Assembly (NCBI RefSeq): GCF_015694725.1 | Contig: NZ_JADQDQ010000006.1 | Span: forward strand, 1-64,000 | Direction: 5' to 3' | Length of the DNA stretch: 64,000 nucleotides | From: Hymenobacter jeongseonensis | Lineage (GTDB): Bacteria; Bacteroidota; Bacteroidia; Cytophagales; Hymenobacteraceae | Shown here: positions 26,536-35,794 of the stretch, in pieces | Numbering within the stretch: the stretch's first letter is position 1 | How the letters are laid out: every line of letters begins with the position of its first letter | Notes under the pieces: generated by a model | Database searches by the model: none | What the model was told of the DNA's origin: nothing | What the model saw: the letters and a program-made list of their open reading frames with translations, nothing else | Translations under genes and position numbers: made by a program

Positions 26536-27360
26536 ATGCGTCCTGTTTTCCGCGTTGTGCGTGCGCTGCTGCCCCTCGTTTTTGGCGTCCTGCTGCTGGC
26601 CGGGCCAGCCCAAGCCCAAAAACAGAAAACCAAATCAAAAGGCGGAGCGTCGGCTTCCTACCCCGCCGCCGAAGGCTTCGACGCGGCCGGTTCCGATGCC
26701 AAAGCCGTGGCCATTGCCGACCGCGTGATGCGCGAAATGGGCGGCTACGAAAACTGGAAAAACGCCCGCTACTTCGCCTGGAGCTTCTTCGGCGGCCAGT
26801 ACCAGATTTGGGACAAATACACCGGCGACTTTCATTGGGAAAAAGACACCTTGGTGGCCAACTACAACCTCAACACCAAGCAGGGCCGCGTGTACAGCCG
26901 CGGCCAGGACATTTCGGCCTCGCCCACCGGCCAGAAAGTGCTGGACCGGATGAACGGCATCTGGATAAATAACTCCTACTGGCTGCTCATGCCCTTCAAG
27001 CTGAAGGATTCGGGCGTCACGCTCACGCACAAAGGCGACGGCAAAACCATGGACGGTGCCGCGGCCGACGTGCTCCAAATGACGTTCAAAAACGTGGGCG
27101 TCACGCCCCAGAACCGCTACGAAGTGCTGGTGAACCGCGCCACGGGCCTGGTAGAAGAATGGGCCTACTTTGCCAACGCCACTGACCCGCAACCGGCTTT
27201 CCGCCGCCGCTGGAACGAGTACCGCAAGCACGGCAACCTACTCCTGGCCTCGGGCCGCAGCGACGCCACCAAACCTTCCAGTCTCGACAACATTGCCCAG
27301 CTCCAAACCATACCGGCAGGAGTAATGACCAGCACCACGCCGGTCGCGAAGCTGAAGTAA
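26536..27360 (+). CDS. Secreted conserved protein, unknown function
   Basis: From the ATG at 26536: signal peptide (VRALLPLVFGVLLLAGPAQAQ), then a 245-residue domain with MREMGGYENWKNARYFAWSF and a strand-rich remainder containing WDKYTGDFHW and GIWINNSYWLLMPFKL. The layout resembles periplasmic outer-membrane lipoprotein-sorting-like folds (LolA-type), but I cannot confirm a family. It may act in lipid or lipoprotein handling; that is a guess. Confidence 0.6.
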   Translation: MRPVFRVVRALLPLVFGVLLLAGPAQAQKQKTKSKGGASASYPAAEGFDAAGSDAKAVAIADRVMREMGGYENWKNARYFAWSFFGGQYQIWDKYTGDFHWEKDTLVANYNLNTKQGRVYSRGQDISASPTGQKVLDRMNGIWINNSYWLLMPFKLKDSGVTLTHKGDGKTMDGAAADVLQMTFKNVGVTPQNRYEVLVNRATGLVEEWAYFANATDPQPAFRRRWNEYRKHGNLLLASGRSDATKPSSLDNIAQLQTIPAGVMTSTTPVAKLK

Positions 27361-27392
27361 GAGACCTTCGGGCCGCTTTTCCGATATTAAGC

Positions 27393-28139
27393 TTATTTCC
27401 CGCCCGGCCGCAGCTCCCAGCACAGCGTTTCGATGGGCGCGGCGCGCAGGGCGGCGGCCAACTCGGCATCGTCGTGGAACTGAAGCTGGGTCAGGATGCT
27501 GGCTTCCACGCTCACCCGCACCTCTTTATCGCGGAAGGGCCACGGCCGGATGACCACCGGGCCGGCCGGCTCGGGCTGTTCCAGCGTGTGCATGGTGCCG
27601 TCGGGCCCGGGGTGGATTTCGACCGCCCGGCCCATCTCCGGGATTTCGTGCCGGCAGAGAATAAGCGAAAGACGGTCGCACCAGTGCAGCAAATCGTAGG
27701 CGTGCTGGGCTTCTTTTTTGGTGAGGTGCAGGGCACGGCGTCCCTGCTCCTGCCCAGCGCGTAGCTCGTCAAGGAAGGCGTCAGTTTTTTTATTCTGGCC
27801 CCGCAGCCCGTCGTACAAAAAACTCAGATGCAGGCTGGTGAGCAAGCTGCGCCACTGCCCTTGGAAGCGCGCCGCCGCAAGCACCCCAGTAGCCTGCTCC
27901 AGCGAAAATTCTTTCTGGGTGAAGTTGGCCGGGGCACCGGCGGGCGTGAGGCCGTAGTGGCCGCCGCGGCCCTGCCAGGCCGCCTGCTCGTCGTCGTGCT
28001 GTGCGATGGCGGCCAGTAGGCCCACCCAGCGGTCGGGGGGCAAGGTATGGGGCCAGTTCCAAGCCAGTTGCATGGCCAGCAGGGCGTGGGCCTGCTGATA
28101 AATAATTTGCCAGCCAGCGGGCGTAGAGTTGACTATCAT
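27393..28139 (-). CDS. DUF3891 family protein
   Basis: A 248-residue cytoplasmic protein. The start (MIVNSTPAGWQIIYQQAHALLAMQ would be the first 24 residues) shows the family pattern of an aromatic-rich strand followed by QxxHA..A..LA. IAQHDDEQAAW has a His-Asp-Asp cluster and DLLHWCDRLSLILCRHEIP a second polar cluster, together suggestive of an HD-like metal site. The biochemical role is unknown. Confidence 0.82.
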   Translation of the reverse strand: MIVNSTPAGWQIIYQQAHALLAMQLAWNWPHTLPPDRWVGLLAAIAQHDDEQAAWQGRGGHYGLTPAGAPANFTQKEFSLEQATGVLAAARFQGQWRSLLTSLHLSFLYDGLRGQNKKTDAFLDELRAGQEQGRRALHLTKKEAQHAYDLLHWCDRLSLILCRHEIPEMGRAVEIHPGPDGTMHTLEQPEPAGPVVIRPWPFRDKEVRVSVEASILTQLQFHDDAELAAALRAAPIETLCWELRPGGK

Positions 28140-28309
28140 GGGGCGAGAAGGGCCAAGCGTGGCTTCTTTCAACTGCAAAGCATGGGTTGAGGTTGTCGGC
28201 ATCTGCGGGGCGGTTGGCGCTCAGGCCCTTCCCCTCCACATACTGCCAACCCGTACCGGGCTCAGGTCCTGGCCGTCCAACTCTGCTGCCCACCCGCCGT
28301 ACTTTACCC

Positions 28310-29269
28310 ATGCCCGAACCCCGTGCGAGCAACGCTACCGCCGACCTGTTTACTCCGCTTACCGTGCGCCTGCCCGACGGCCGCCGCCTGGGCCTGACGC
28401 GCTACGGCGACCCAGCCCACCAAGCCGTAGTCTTTCACCACGGTTTCGGCTCGTCCAGCCTCGAACTGCCGCCCAGCGGGGCCCTGCTCCGCCGCCTGAA
28501 GTTGCAGCTCCTCGCGCCCGACCGCCCCGGTGTGGGCCAGTCGGACGTGTTCCGTCGGCTTACGTTTCCCTCTTTTGCCAACGACGTGACCGCCGCCCTC
28601 GATGCCCTCGGCATTGCGGGGCCGGTGGGCGTGATGGGCTGGTCGGTGGGCGGCGTGCACGCCCTGGCGCAGGCGGCATGTTACCCCGAGCGGGTGGCGG
28701 CCGTGCAGCTGCTCAGCACCTGCCTGCCCCTGGGCGAGCGGGCGGCCTACCAGCACCTCAGCCGCACCTGGAAATTTCTGCGCTGGGGTCAAATTGGCTT
28801 TCCGTGGCTGAACCGCACCACGTTTCTTTGGCTCAGCCGGCTCTGGGCGCGTCACCCCGACCACACCATCGGCTGGTTTATTCGCCTCATGCGCCAAGCC
28901 GAGCAGGACGTAACCGGGCAGCCGGGCTTCCGGGAGCTGCTGCGCGATGCGGCGGTGCAGGGCTTTGCCCACCACGGCCGCGGCGTGTTCGACGATGCCC
29001 AGGCGTGGTGCCGCCCGCCGGGATTTATGATGGAAGACGTGCAGGCCCCCACCGTGCTCTGGCACGGCACCGACGACGGTGTGTGGGCGCCGGACAATAT
29101 CCCCTACTTGGCCAGCCGCCTGGCCCGGGCGCGCATCAAGTTGCTGCCTCAGCAAGGCCACATGCTCTACTTGGAGAATTGGGAAGCCATTCTAACCGAA
29201 ATGCGGCGTCTGCTCGATGGCCAGAATACCGACGTTATGCACTTGGAAGGCCAGCAAGCCAGCTACTGA
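28310..29269 (+). CDS. Alpha/beta hydrolase
   Basis: A 319-residue alpha/beta hydrolase. The nucleophile elbow is GWSVGG (Ser112), the oxyanion-hole segment is HHGFGSS (43-49), and the acid and base are plausibly in WHGTDDGVWAP and QQGHMLYLENW. No signal peptide. The substrate is unknown. The start at 28310 is preferred to the one 123 bases upstream. Its 3' end overlaps the convergent DUF4112 gene by 35 bases. Confidence 0.88.
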   Translation: MPEPRASNATADLFTPLTVRLPDGRRLGLTRYGDPAHQAVVFHHGFGSSSLELPPSGALLRRLKLQLLAPDRPGVGQSDVFRRLTFPSFANDVTAALDALGIAGPVGVMGWSVGGVHALAQAACYPERVAAVQLLSTCLPLGERAAYQHLSRTWKFLRWGQIGFPWLNRTTFLWLSRLWARHPDHTIGWFIRLMRQAEQDVTGQPGFRELLRDAAVQGFAHHGRGVFDDAQAWCRPPGFMMEDVQAPTVLWHGTDDGVWAPDNIPYLASRLARARIKLLPQQGHMLYLENWEAILTEMRRLLDGQNTDVMHLEGQQASY

Positions 29270-29804
29270 ATGCCGTTGCCGTGCCAGCCCAATCATTCAC
29301 AATTGGATTCGCATCAAAATACTGCCACACCCAGCGCAGCACGGCGATGGAGCCCCAGGCCACCAAACCAAACACCACCACAAAGCCCAATATCAGCAGG
29401 GCCACCAGGCCCTTGCCGCTGCCGCTGTGCCGGCCCTCGGCGTAGTGGCTGCGCAGCAGGGCCACGTTGCGCTCGTTGCTTTTGTAAGCAAAATCGAACA
29501 GATTGCCCAGGATGGGAATGGCCCCGATAATCGTATCGAGCAGGATGTTGATGGCCATGCGCACCACCACGGCCCCGCTGGCGCCGTGGCGCATCATGGT
29601 GAGCAGCAAGGCGCCCGATACCACCAACGAGGAAAGGTCGCCCACCACCGGCACGAGGCCCAGCAGCGGGTCGAGACCAAAACGGAACCGGGTGCCCGGC
29701 AGCCGGAACTGGCTGTCCATGAGGCGGGCAATGCGCTCAACCCAGCGCAGCCGCTCATCGGCATCGAAGGAAACGGGCGTAAGCGGACGGTTGGGCTGGT
29801 GCAT
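29235..29804 (-). CDS. DUF4112 membrane protein
   Basis: A 189-residue protein. The DUF4112 core is RLMDSQFRLPGTRFRFGLDP followed by LLGLVPVVGDLSSLVVSGAL, with a second GAIPILGNLFDFAYKSN motif. There are two or three hydrophobic segments plus a C-terminal helix (LVALLILGFVVVFGLVAWG). Function unknown. Its C-terminal codons overlap the end of the hydrolase gene on the other strand. Confidence 0.87.
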   Translation of the reverse strand: MHQPNRPLTPVSFDADERLRWVERIARLMDSQFRLPGTRFRFGLDPLLGLVPVVGDLSSLVVSGALLLTMMRHGASGAVVVRMAINILLDTIIGAIPILGNLFDFAYKSNERNVALLRSHYAEGRHSGSGKGLVALLILGFVVVFGLVAWGSIAVLRWVWQYFDANPIVNDWAGTATAFSSWLAGLPSA

Positions 29805-29933
29805 GGGCTGAAATAGTGGCGTTAAGCCCTATACGCCCCTCGGCGCCGGAAGGCCAAGGACCAGCAGCAGAATCCCACTTGTGTGGCTCAGGGCAACTGC
29901 GCTACCGGCGTGCCGGCTACCTATTCTTCCTCA

Positions 29934-29991
29934 AAAGCAGCGGCCTCGCTTCGCCCCCAATTCTGGAGGGTCGAAACGAGGCCGCTGCTTT
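29934..29991. terminator. Long hairpin, probable terminator
   Basis: AAAGCAGCGGCCTCG (29934-29948) pairs exactly with CGAGGCCGCTGCTTT (29977-29991); additional pairing (CTTCG/CGAA, CCC/GGG) lies in the loop. It lies between the starts/ends of DUF4112 and the dehydrogenase gene, just downstream of the latter. Confidence 0.65.
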
Positions 29992-30010
29992 GCAAAAGAC
30001 AATCAGGCCA

Positions 30011-31003
30011 TTAGGCCGGCTGCAGCTCCTTCAGGTGCACCAGCATGTCTGCGGTCATTTTTTCCAGGTCGAAATCGGGTTGCCAGCCCCAGTCCTGGCG
30101 GGCCTTCGAGTCGTCGATGCTGGCGGGCCAGGAGTTGGCGATTTGCTGGCGGCCATCGGGCTTGTAGCTCACCTTAAAATCGGGCACGTGCTGCTGGATG
30201 GCGGCCGTTATTTCGGCGGGCGAGAAACTCATGGCGCCCAGGTTGTAACTGGTGCGCACCTTGATTTGCTCGGCGGGGGCATGCATCAGGTCCAGCGTGG
30301 CTTTCAAGGCGTCGGGCATGTACATCATCGGCAGGTACGTGTCTTCTTCCAGAAAGCACTCGTAGTTTTCGCCGGCAATGGCCTTGTGGTAGATGTCCAC
30401 GGCGTAGTCGGTGGTGCCGCCGCCGGGAAGGCTCTTGTAGCCGATGAGGCCGGGGTAGCGCAGGCTGCGCACGTCGAGGCCGTGCTTGCGGTGGTACCAC
30501 TCGCACCACTGCTCGCCGGCCAGCTTGCTGATGCCGTACACCGTGTTGGGGTTCATGATGGTGACCTGCGGCGTATTCTCACGCGGCGTATCGGGGCCAA
30601 ACACGGCAATGGAGCTGGGCCAGTACACCTGGGCCACGCCGTGGGCCACGGCGGCTTCCAGCACAATGAGCAAGCCGTCCATGTTCAGCTGCCAGCCGAA
30701 GAGCGGGTTCTTCTCCGCCGTGGCCGACAGCAGGGCCGCGAGGTGATAAATCTGCTTGGGGCGGTACTGCCGGATGAGCTTGTCAAGGCGCGAGCGGTCG
30801 AGCACGTCGAGCAGCTCGAAGGGCCCGCCGGCCAGCAGTTCGGGGTTCTTGGGGGGGCGCACGTCGGCGGCTACCACGCAGTTGGGCTCGTAGCGCTGGC
30901 GCAGGGCCGCTACCAGCTCCAGGCCCAGCTGGCCGCAGGCGCCAATGACCAGCACGGAGCCGGGTAAAACAGTGGTTTCGGTATCGCCGGGAGTGGGGGT
31001 CAT
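30011..31003 (-). CDS. L-threonine 3-dehydrogenase, epimerase-like (SDR) type
   Basis: An NAD-binding extended-SDR protein. The Rossmann motif is VLVIGACGQLGLELV, the catalytic triad region has SSIAVFGP and YGISK (Tyr-x-x-x-Lys), and NPNTVYGISKLAGEQW is the signature shared with short-chain threonine dehydrogenases rather than sugar epimerases. It oxidises threonine to 2-amino-3-oxobutyrate, which the kbl product (32419-33666) splits to glycine and acetyl-CoA. That enzyme is about 1.4 kb away on the opposite strand, which strongly supports the assignment. 330 residues from the ATG at 31003. Confidence 0.87.
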   Translation of the reverse strand: MTPTPGDTETTVLPGSVLVIGACGQLGLELVAALRQRYEPNCVVAADVRPPKNPELLAGGPFELLDVLDRSRLDKLIRQYRPKQIYHLAALLSATAEKNPLFGWQLNMDGLLIVLEAAVAHGVAQVYWPSSIAVFGPDTPRENTPQVTIMNPNTVYGISKLAGEQWCEWYHRKHGLDVRSLRYPGLIGYKSLPGGGTTDYAVDIYHKAIAGENYECFLEEDTYLPMMYMPDALKATLDLMHAPAEQIKVRTSYNLGAMSFSPAEITAAIQQHVPDFKVSYKPDGRQQIANSWPASIDDSKARQDWGWQPDFDLEKMTADMLVHLKELQPA

Positions 31004-31048
31004 GCGCGGAGTCGGGATTGGGTGGGGCGGTGGGAGTAAGTCAGGGCA

Positions 31049-31056
31049 CAAAGATA
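31049..31056 (-). promoter_or_regulatory. Promoter -7-like motif TATCTTTG for the threonine dehydrogenase
   Basis: On the minus strand, an exact TAnnTTTG match 46 bases before the ATG at 31003. Divergent from the motif at 31126-31133. Confidence 0.5.
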
Positions 31057-31125
31057 CCGGGCCGCCGCACACGGCCCAGCAGTAGCGCCCGCCAGCTGGC
31101 CGCGCACCGCACCCGCTGAGGCCGG

Positions 31126-31133
31126 TATATTTG
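31126..31133 (+). promoter_or_regulatory. Promoter -7-like motif TATATTTG for the patatin gene
   Basis: Exact TAnnTTTG, five bases before the ATG at 31139. Confidence 0.5.
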
Positions 31134-31138
31134 AGCCG

Positions 31139-32239
31139 ATGCCACACCTTGCCCATTTTCTCTTTCGTCAAGCAGCCCTTTTTGCGCTGCTCAGCAGCCT
31201 CGTTTCCACCGCCTGGGCGCAACAGCCCATTGGCCAACCCCGCTACCGCAACCTGGTGATGGAAGGCGGGGGCATCCGCGGCATTGCCTACGGCGGCGCC
31301 TTGCAAGAGCTGGAGCAGCAGGGCATTTTGCGCGGCATCGAGCGAGTGGGCGGCACGTCGGCCGGCGCCATTCAGGCGGCGCTGCTAGCGGTGGGCTACT
31401 CGGCCAGCGAAATTATCGACGTGGTGAATGCCACCCCCGTGCAGCGCCTCAACGACGGCCGCTTCATCTTCTTCGGTGGCAGCCACCGCCTAGTGAAGCA
31501 GTACGGCTGGTACCGCGGCGACCAATTTGCCACGTACATGAGCGAACTGGTGGCCCGCAAAACCCAGCAGCCCAACCTCACCCTGGCCGAGCTGCACACG
31601 CTGGCCCAGCAGCAACCCACCCGTTTCCGCGACCTCTACACCACCGGCACCAACCTCACCACCCAGCGCGTGCAGGTGTTCAGCTACGAAACCACGCCCA
31701 CCATGCGCGTGGCCGATGCCGTGCGCATCAGCATGAGCATTCCGCTGTATTTCCGGGCGGTATTGCTCGATGCCCAGAACAACGTCATAACCGGCACGCC
31801 GACGCCCGGCCAGCCCGTGCAGGTGCTGGTCGACGGCGGTTTGTTGGCGAATTATCCCGTCGATTTGTTTGACAAGCCGCGCTACCTGCCCGCCGGTACC
31901 GCGGGCACGCCCGATGCCCGCGGCAACGTATTCAATCCTGAAACCCTGGGCCTGCGCCTCGACCGCGCCGAGCAGATTCCGATGGATACCCCCACTACGG
32001 GCCGTCGCCAGCTGGCCCCCTACGACATTCAGGATTTCAACACCTACATGGGCGCCCTCTACACCGTGGCCCTCGAAAACCTCAACCCCGTGCAGCCCGA
32101 AGACTGGAAGCGCACGGTGAGCATCAATTTCCTGGGTTTCAGCCCCAAAATCAAGCGCGTGACAGACGCCGAGAAAAAGGCACTAATGGACAGCGGGCGC
32201 GAAGGAGTGAAAGTATTTCTGGCGCGGCAGCCCAAGTAG
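31139..32239 (+). CDS. Patatin-like phospholipase, exported
   Basis: Serine lipid acyl hydrolase with a Ser-Asp dyad. The signal peptide (ALFALLSSLVSTAWAQQ) is followed by the oxyanion motif GGGIRG (43-48), the nucleophile elbow GTSAG (Ser74) and the DGG dyad aspartate near residue 230 (VLVDGGLLANYP). It probably acts in the periplasm or outside on membrane lipids. It lies between the two threonine-degradation genes but has no evident link to that pathway. An intergenic palindrome (32252-32349) follows. Confidence 0.92.
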   Translation: MPHLAHFLFRQAALFALLSSLVSTAWAQQPIGQPRYRNLVMEGGGIRGIAYGGALQELEQQGILRGIERVGGTSAGAIQAALLAVGYSASEIIDVVNATPVQRLNDGRFIFFGGSHRLVKQYGWYRGDQFATYMSELVARKTQQPNLTLAELHTLAQQQPTRFRDLYTTGTNLTTQRVQVFSYETTPTMRVADAVRISMSIPLYFRAVLLDAQNNVITGTPTPGQPVQVLVDGGLLANYPVDLFDKPRYLPAGTAGTPDARGNVFNPETLGLRLDRAEQIPMDTPTTGRRQLAPYDIQDFNTYMGALYTVALENLNPVQPEDWKRTVSINFLGFSPKIKRVTDAEKKALMDSGREGVKVFLARQPK

Positions 32240-32251
32240 GGAAGGGAAAAA

Positions 32252-32349
32252 CCGTCATGCTGAGCGCAGTCGAAGCATCTCTACCGCTTTGTTGCAGCGA
32301 TTGAATCACTACCTCGGTAGAGATGCTTCGACTGCGCTCAGCATGACGG
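32252..32349. repeat. REP-like intergenic palindrome, copy A
   Basis: Arms 32252-32286 and 32315-32349 are exact 35-bp reverse complements with a 28-base loop. The arm carries the family core CGTCATGCTGAGCG and GAAGCATCTC. It lies between the patatin and kbl genes. Confidence 0.9.
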
Positions 32350-32377
32350 GTTGAAATTTTAGCTGCTGTAACCTGCG

Positions 32378-32385
32378 TAATTTTG
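32378..32385 (+). promoter_or_regulatory. Promoter -7-like motif TAATTTTG for kbl
   Basis: Exact TAnnTTTG 33 bases before the kbl ATG and just after palindrome A. A TTG occurs 24 bases upstream, slightly beyond the usual spacing. Confidence 0.45.
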
Positions 32386-32418
32386 CCTCACTACACCTCA
32401 CCACTTCCCCACCCGCTT

Positions 32419-33666
32419 ATGTACGCCACTCTCCAGCCCGACCTCGAGCAGCAGCTTCAGGAAATTAAGGATGCCGGCCTTTTCAAAAAGGAGCGCATCA
32501 TCACCTCGCCCCAAGGCGCCGAAATTGAAACCGACGAAGCCGGCGAGGTGCTGAATTTCTGCGCCAACAACTACCTCGGCCTCTCCTCGCACCCCGAGGT
32601 GATTGAAGCCGCTAAAGCCGCCATCGACTCGCACGGCTACGGCATGTCGTCGGTGCGCTTCATCTGTGGCACGCAGGACATTCACAAGGAGCTGGAAAAG
32701 AAGCTGGCCGAGTTTCTGGGTACCGAAGACACCATTCTCTACGCCGCGGCTTTCGACGCCAACGGCGGGGTATTCGAGCCGCTATTCAACGAGCAGGACG
32801 CCATCATTTCCGATGCCCTGAACCACGCCAGCATCATCGACGGTGTGCGCCTGTGCAAGGCCCAGCGCTACCGCTACGCCCACAACGACATGGCCGACCT
32901 GGAAAAGCAGCTCCAGGACGCCCAGGCCAAAGGCACGCGCCACCGCATCATCGTTACCGACGGCTCATTCTCCATGGACGGCACCATCGCGCAGCTCGAT
33001 AAAATCTGCGACCTCGCCGACAAGTACCAGGCCCTGGTGATGGTGGATGAATGCCACAGCAGCGGCTTCTTGGGCAAAACCGGCCGCGGCACCCACGAGC
33101 TACGCGACGTGATGGGCCGCATCGACATCATCACCGGTACGCTGGGCAAGGCCCTGGGCGGCGCTATGGGCGGTTTCACCTCGGGCCGCAAGGAAATCAT
33201 CGACATGCTGCGTCAGCGCAGCCGGCCGTATTTGTTCTCCAACACCCTGGCCCCGGCCATCGTGGGCGCCTCGCTACGCGTGCTGGAATTGCTGACGGAA
33301 AGCACCACCCTACGCGACCAGCTCGAGGAAAATACGCTGTACTTCCGCGAGAAGATGACCGCCGCTGGTTTCGACATTCGTCCCGGCCAGCACCCCATCG
33401 TACCCGTCATGCTCTACGATGCCAAGCTGGCCCAAGAATTCGCTGCCAAAATGCTCGATAAGGGCATTTACGTGGTGGGTTTCTACTACCCCGTGGTGCC
33501 GCAGGGCCAGGCCCGCATCCGGGTGCAGCTGAGCGCCGGCCACACCCGCGCGCACTTGGACAAGGCCATTGCCGCCTTTATTGAAGTAGGCAAGGAGTTG
33601 GGCACGTTGAAAGCGCCGGACGCTGCGCAGTCAACTGCCGGACAGGTGGTGATAAACACGCCCTGA
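32419..33666 (+). CDS. kbl: Glycine C-acetyltransferase (2-amino-3-ketobutyrate CoA ligase)
   Basis: PLP enzyme that converts 2-amino-3-oxobutyrate and CoA to glycine and acetyl-CoA, the second step of threonine breakdown. The PLP lysine is in [11 protein letters not shown] (Lys244), with the DECHSSG aspartate/histidine motif at 210-216 and [11 protein letters not shown] at 50-60. 415 residues from 32419; the usual family length is about 400, with a slightly longer C-terminus here ([12 protein letters not shown]). 8-amino-7-oxononanoate synthase is the main alternative; the nearby threonine dehydrogenase favours Kbl. Confidence 0.93.
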   Translation: MYATLQPDLEQQLQEIKDAGLFKKERIITSPQGAEIETDEAGEVLNFCANNYLGLSSHPEVIEAAKAAIDSHGYGMSSVRFICGTQDIHKELEKKLAEFLGTEDTILYAAAFDANGGVFEPLFNEQDAIISDALNHASIIDGVRLCKAQRYRYAHNDMADLEKQLQDAQAKGTRHRIIVTDGSFSMDGTIAQLDKICDLADKYQALVMVDECHSSGFLGKTGRGTHELRDVMGRIDIITGTLGKALGGAMGGFTSGRKEIIDMLRQRSRPYLFSNTLAPAIVGASLRVLELLTESTTLRDQLEENTLYFREKMTAAGFDIRPGQHPIVPVMLYDAKLAQEFAAKMLDKGIYVVGFYYPVVPQGQARIRVQLSAGHTRAHLDKAIAAFIEVGKELGTLKAPDAAQSTAGQVVINTP

Positions 33667-33695
33667 TTTTAAGCTAGGACATTTTATTTAAATAG

Positions 33696-33807
33696 AACGT
33701 CATGCTGAGCGCAGCCGAAGCATCTCGCGTGCTGAAGTAATCATAATCGTTCAACGATTGGGTCACTGCCACACGCGAGATGCTTCGGCTGCGCTCAGCA
33801 TGACGTT
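33696..33807. repeat. REP-like intergenic palindrome, copy B
   Basis: Arms 33696-33731 and 33772-33807 are exact 36-bp reverse complements around a 40-base loop; T-run after the right arm. It lies between the convergent kbl and cdaA genes and could also act as a terminator. Confidence 0.9.
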
Positions 33808-33844
33808 TTTTTGGTGAACGAGAAAGCGCGTGTTGCGTCTCAGC

Positions 33845-34678
33845 TTACGCGGCCGCTTCGGGCTTCAACGCGGCAGATGACGTGCTGGCGGGGGTTTTCA
33901 ACAGCCATTCGTTGAGGCGGCTGCGCAGTTCGGCGGTGGCCAGGTCGCGGTAGAGCACGCCGTGGTACACGAGGCTGATGGCGCCGGTTTCCTCGCTCAC
34001 CACCAGCACCACGGCATCGGTTACTTCGCTCAGGCCGATGGCGGCGCGGTGGCGGAGCCCCAGCGAAGCGGGCACGTCGGGGTTTTCGCTAACCGGGATA
34101 ATGCAGCGGGCGGCCAAGATGCGACCGTTGGCCACAATCACGGCGCCGTCGTGCAGGGGGCTGGTTTTGTTGAAAATCGACAGCAGCAGGCGCTTGCTGA
34201 TTTCGGCGTCGAGCCGGTCGCCAGAATCGGCGAAGGTCGACAGGTCGGAGGCCTGGGCGAAGCAGATGAGGGCGCCGGTGTACTTATTGGCGAGGCTTTT
34301 GGCCGCCTCTACAAAGGGCCCCACGGCCAGCGGCGCGGCTTCGGCCGAGCGGCCCCGCGCCCAGCCGCGCACCCGCTCCAGGGCCGTGGCCTTGCCCACG
34401 CTTAGCAAAAACCGCCGGATTTCCTGCTGAAACAGGATGATGCTGGCCAGCACGCCCACGCTCATAAACTGCCCCAAAATCTTGGTGAGCAGCTCCATGC
34501 CGGTGGCTTTCACCACGAGGTAAATCAGGTAGATGGATACCAGCCCCAGCGCCACGTTGAGCGCCACGGAGCCGCGCAGCAGCTTGTAGAGCTGATAGAG
34601 CAGCACCGTCACCAACAGCACATCGGCCGCGTCAATCCAGCCGAAATGCAGGAAATTGATGGGGAAAGGGCCGGACAT
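33845..34678 (-). CDS. cdaA: Diadenylate cyclase CdaA
   Basis: Membrane-bound enzyme that makes the second messenger c-di-AMP from two ATP. Three N-terminal membrane helices (about 15-85) are followed by a DAC domain with the catalytic DGA (177-179) and RHRAA (209-213) motifs. 277 residues is a standard size. Here the gene sits directly downstream of folP on the same strand, with a gap of about 100 bases, an arrangement that occurs in Bacteroidota. An Ala/Ser/Thr-rich C-terminal tail follows the DAC domain. Confidence 0.94.
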   Translation of the reverse strand: MSGPFPINFLHFGWIDAADVLLVTVLLYQLYKLLRGSVALNVALGLVSIYLIYLVVKATGMELLTKILGQFMSVGVLASIILFQQEIRRFLLSVGKATALERVRGWARGRSAEAAPLAVGPFVEAAKSLANKYTGALICFAQASDLSTFADSGDRLDAEISKRLLLSIFNKTSPLHDGAVIVANGRILAARCIIPVSENPDVPASLGLRHRAAIGLSEVTDAVVLVVSEETGAISLVYHGVLYRDLATAELRSRLNEWLLKTPASTSSAALKPEAAA

Positions 34679-34782
34679 GGGCGTAGAGAATGAGGAAGTA
34701 GAAGGCCAAGCTCCGTCGCAATAAGGACGGGCTCAAAAGCAACCGCTGCACGGCAGGCCTATCATTTTCCAAATTACGGCCT

Positions 34783-35658
34783 TTATTCCCCTAATGGAAA
34801 GGTATTGGCAAATAATTGTATGGTTTGGTGGGCTTCGGCCACGTCGTGGGCGCGCAGCAGGCGGGCGCCGCCCTGCAGGGCCACCATGTGCAGCGCGGTG
34901 GTACCGTTCAGGGCCGTTTCGGGGCTGAGGCCGAGGGGGCCGTACACCATTTTCTTGCGGGAAAGGCCCGCCAACAGGGGCCGGCCGAGGGGCTGCAGCT
35001 CGGCCAGGCGCCGCAGCAGCTCGTGGCTCTGGGCGGGCGTTTTGGCGAAGCCGAAGCCCGGGTCCAGCACCACGTCTACCGCGCCGGCCTGGCGCAGGGC
35101 CACGAGGGCATCGCGGAAATAGCGCAACAAGGTCAGCACGAGGTCGTCCTCGTAGTGCGTGAGCCGGGCCATGGTTTGGGGCGTGCCGCGCAGGTGCATC
35201 AGCACGTAGGGCACGCGCAGGCGGCCCACGGTGGCAAACATGGCGGCATCGAGCAGGCCGCCGCCCACGTCGTTCACCAGGTCGGCCCCAGCCGAAACGG
35301 CCGCGTGGGCCACGCCGGCCCGGAAGGTATCGACGGAAACAAAGGCGTGCGGAAACTCCTGGCGCAGGAACTGCACGGCGGGCAGCAACCGGCGGGTTTC
35401 TTCTTCTTCGGAGATGTCGTCGGCGCCGGGGCGGGTGCTGTAGGCCCCCACATCGAGCACGGCCGCGCCGGCCGCCAGCATGGCCTCGGCCCGTACGAAC
35501 AGGTCGCGCTCCGAAACCACGCGGCTGCCGGCGAAAAAAGAATCGGGCGTGAGGTTGAGGATGCCCATTACCTGCGGCCGGTGCAGGCTGAGCAGCCGGC
35601 CGTGGGGGCTGAACAGAGAAGTGGCGGAGGCGCTGACGGGGGAATTCTGAGAATGCAT
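34783..35658 (-). CDS. folP: Dihydropteroate synthase
   Basis: Condenses dihydropterin pyrophosphate with p-aminobenzoate in folate synthesis; target of sulfonamides. The pterin-binding NLTPDSF loop is at residues 35-41, the segment VLDVGAYSTRPGA follows, and FVSVDTFRAGVAHAAV and VLDPGFGFAKT complete the TIM-barrel signatures. 291 residues. Divergent from the DUF1599 gene. Confidence 0.95.
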   Translation of the reverse strand: MHSQNSPVSASATSLFSPHGRLLSLHRPQVMGILNLTPDSFFAGSRVVSERDLFVRAEAMLAAGAAVLDVGAYSTRPGADDISEEEETRRLLPAVQFLRQEFPHAFVSVDTFRAGVAHAAVSAGADLVNDVGGGLLDAAMFATVGRLRVPYVLMHLRGTPQTMARLTHYEDDLVLTLLRYFRDALVALRQAGAVDVVLDPGFGFAKTPAQSHELLRRLAELQPLGRPLLAGLSRKKMVYGPLGLSPETALNGTTALHMVALQGGARLLRAHDVAEAHQTIQLFANTFPLGE

Positions 35659-35794
35659 GGGTTTACTTTGTCACGCTGCGGCGCGAAGCAACTTATCACG
35701 GCTGCGCGTTTCGGCAATTATTAAACCAGGTAGAGCGAACGTGATAAGGTCTTCGCTCCGCTCAGGATGACAATATTAAGTTGTCGCGCACCGC

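Noticed and set aside
35741..35775. A possible sixth palindrome copy next to the DUF1599 start
   Set aside because: It resembles the right half of the family (TTCGCTCCGCTCAGGATGAC) but its left arm is decayed and no stem forms; I do not count it as a copy.
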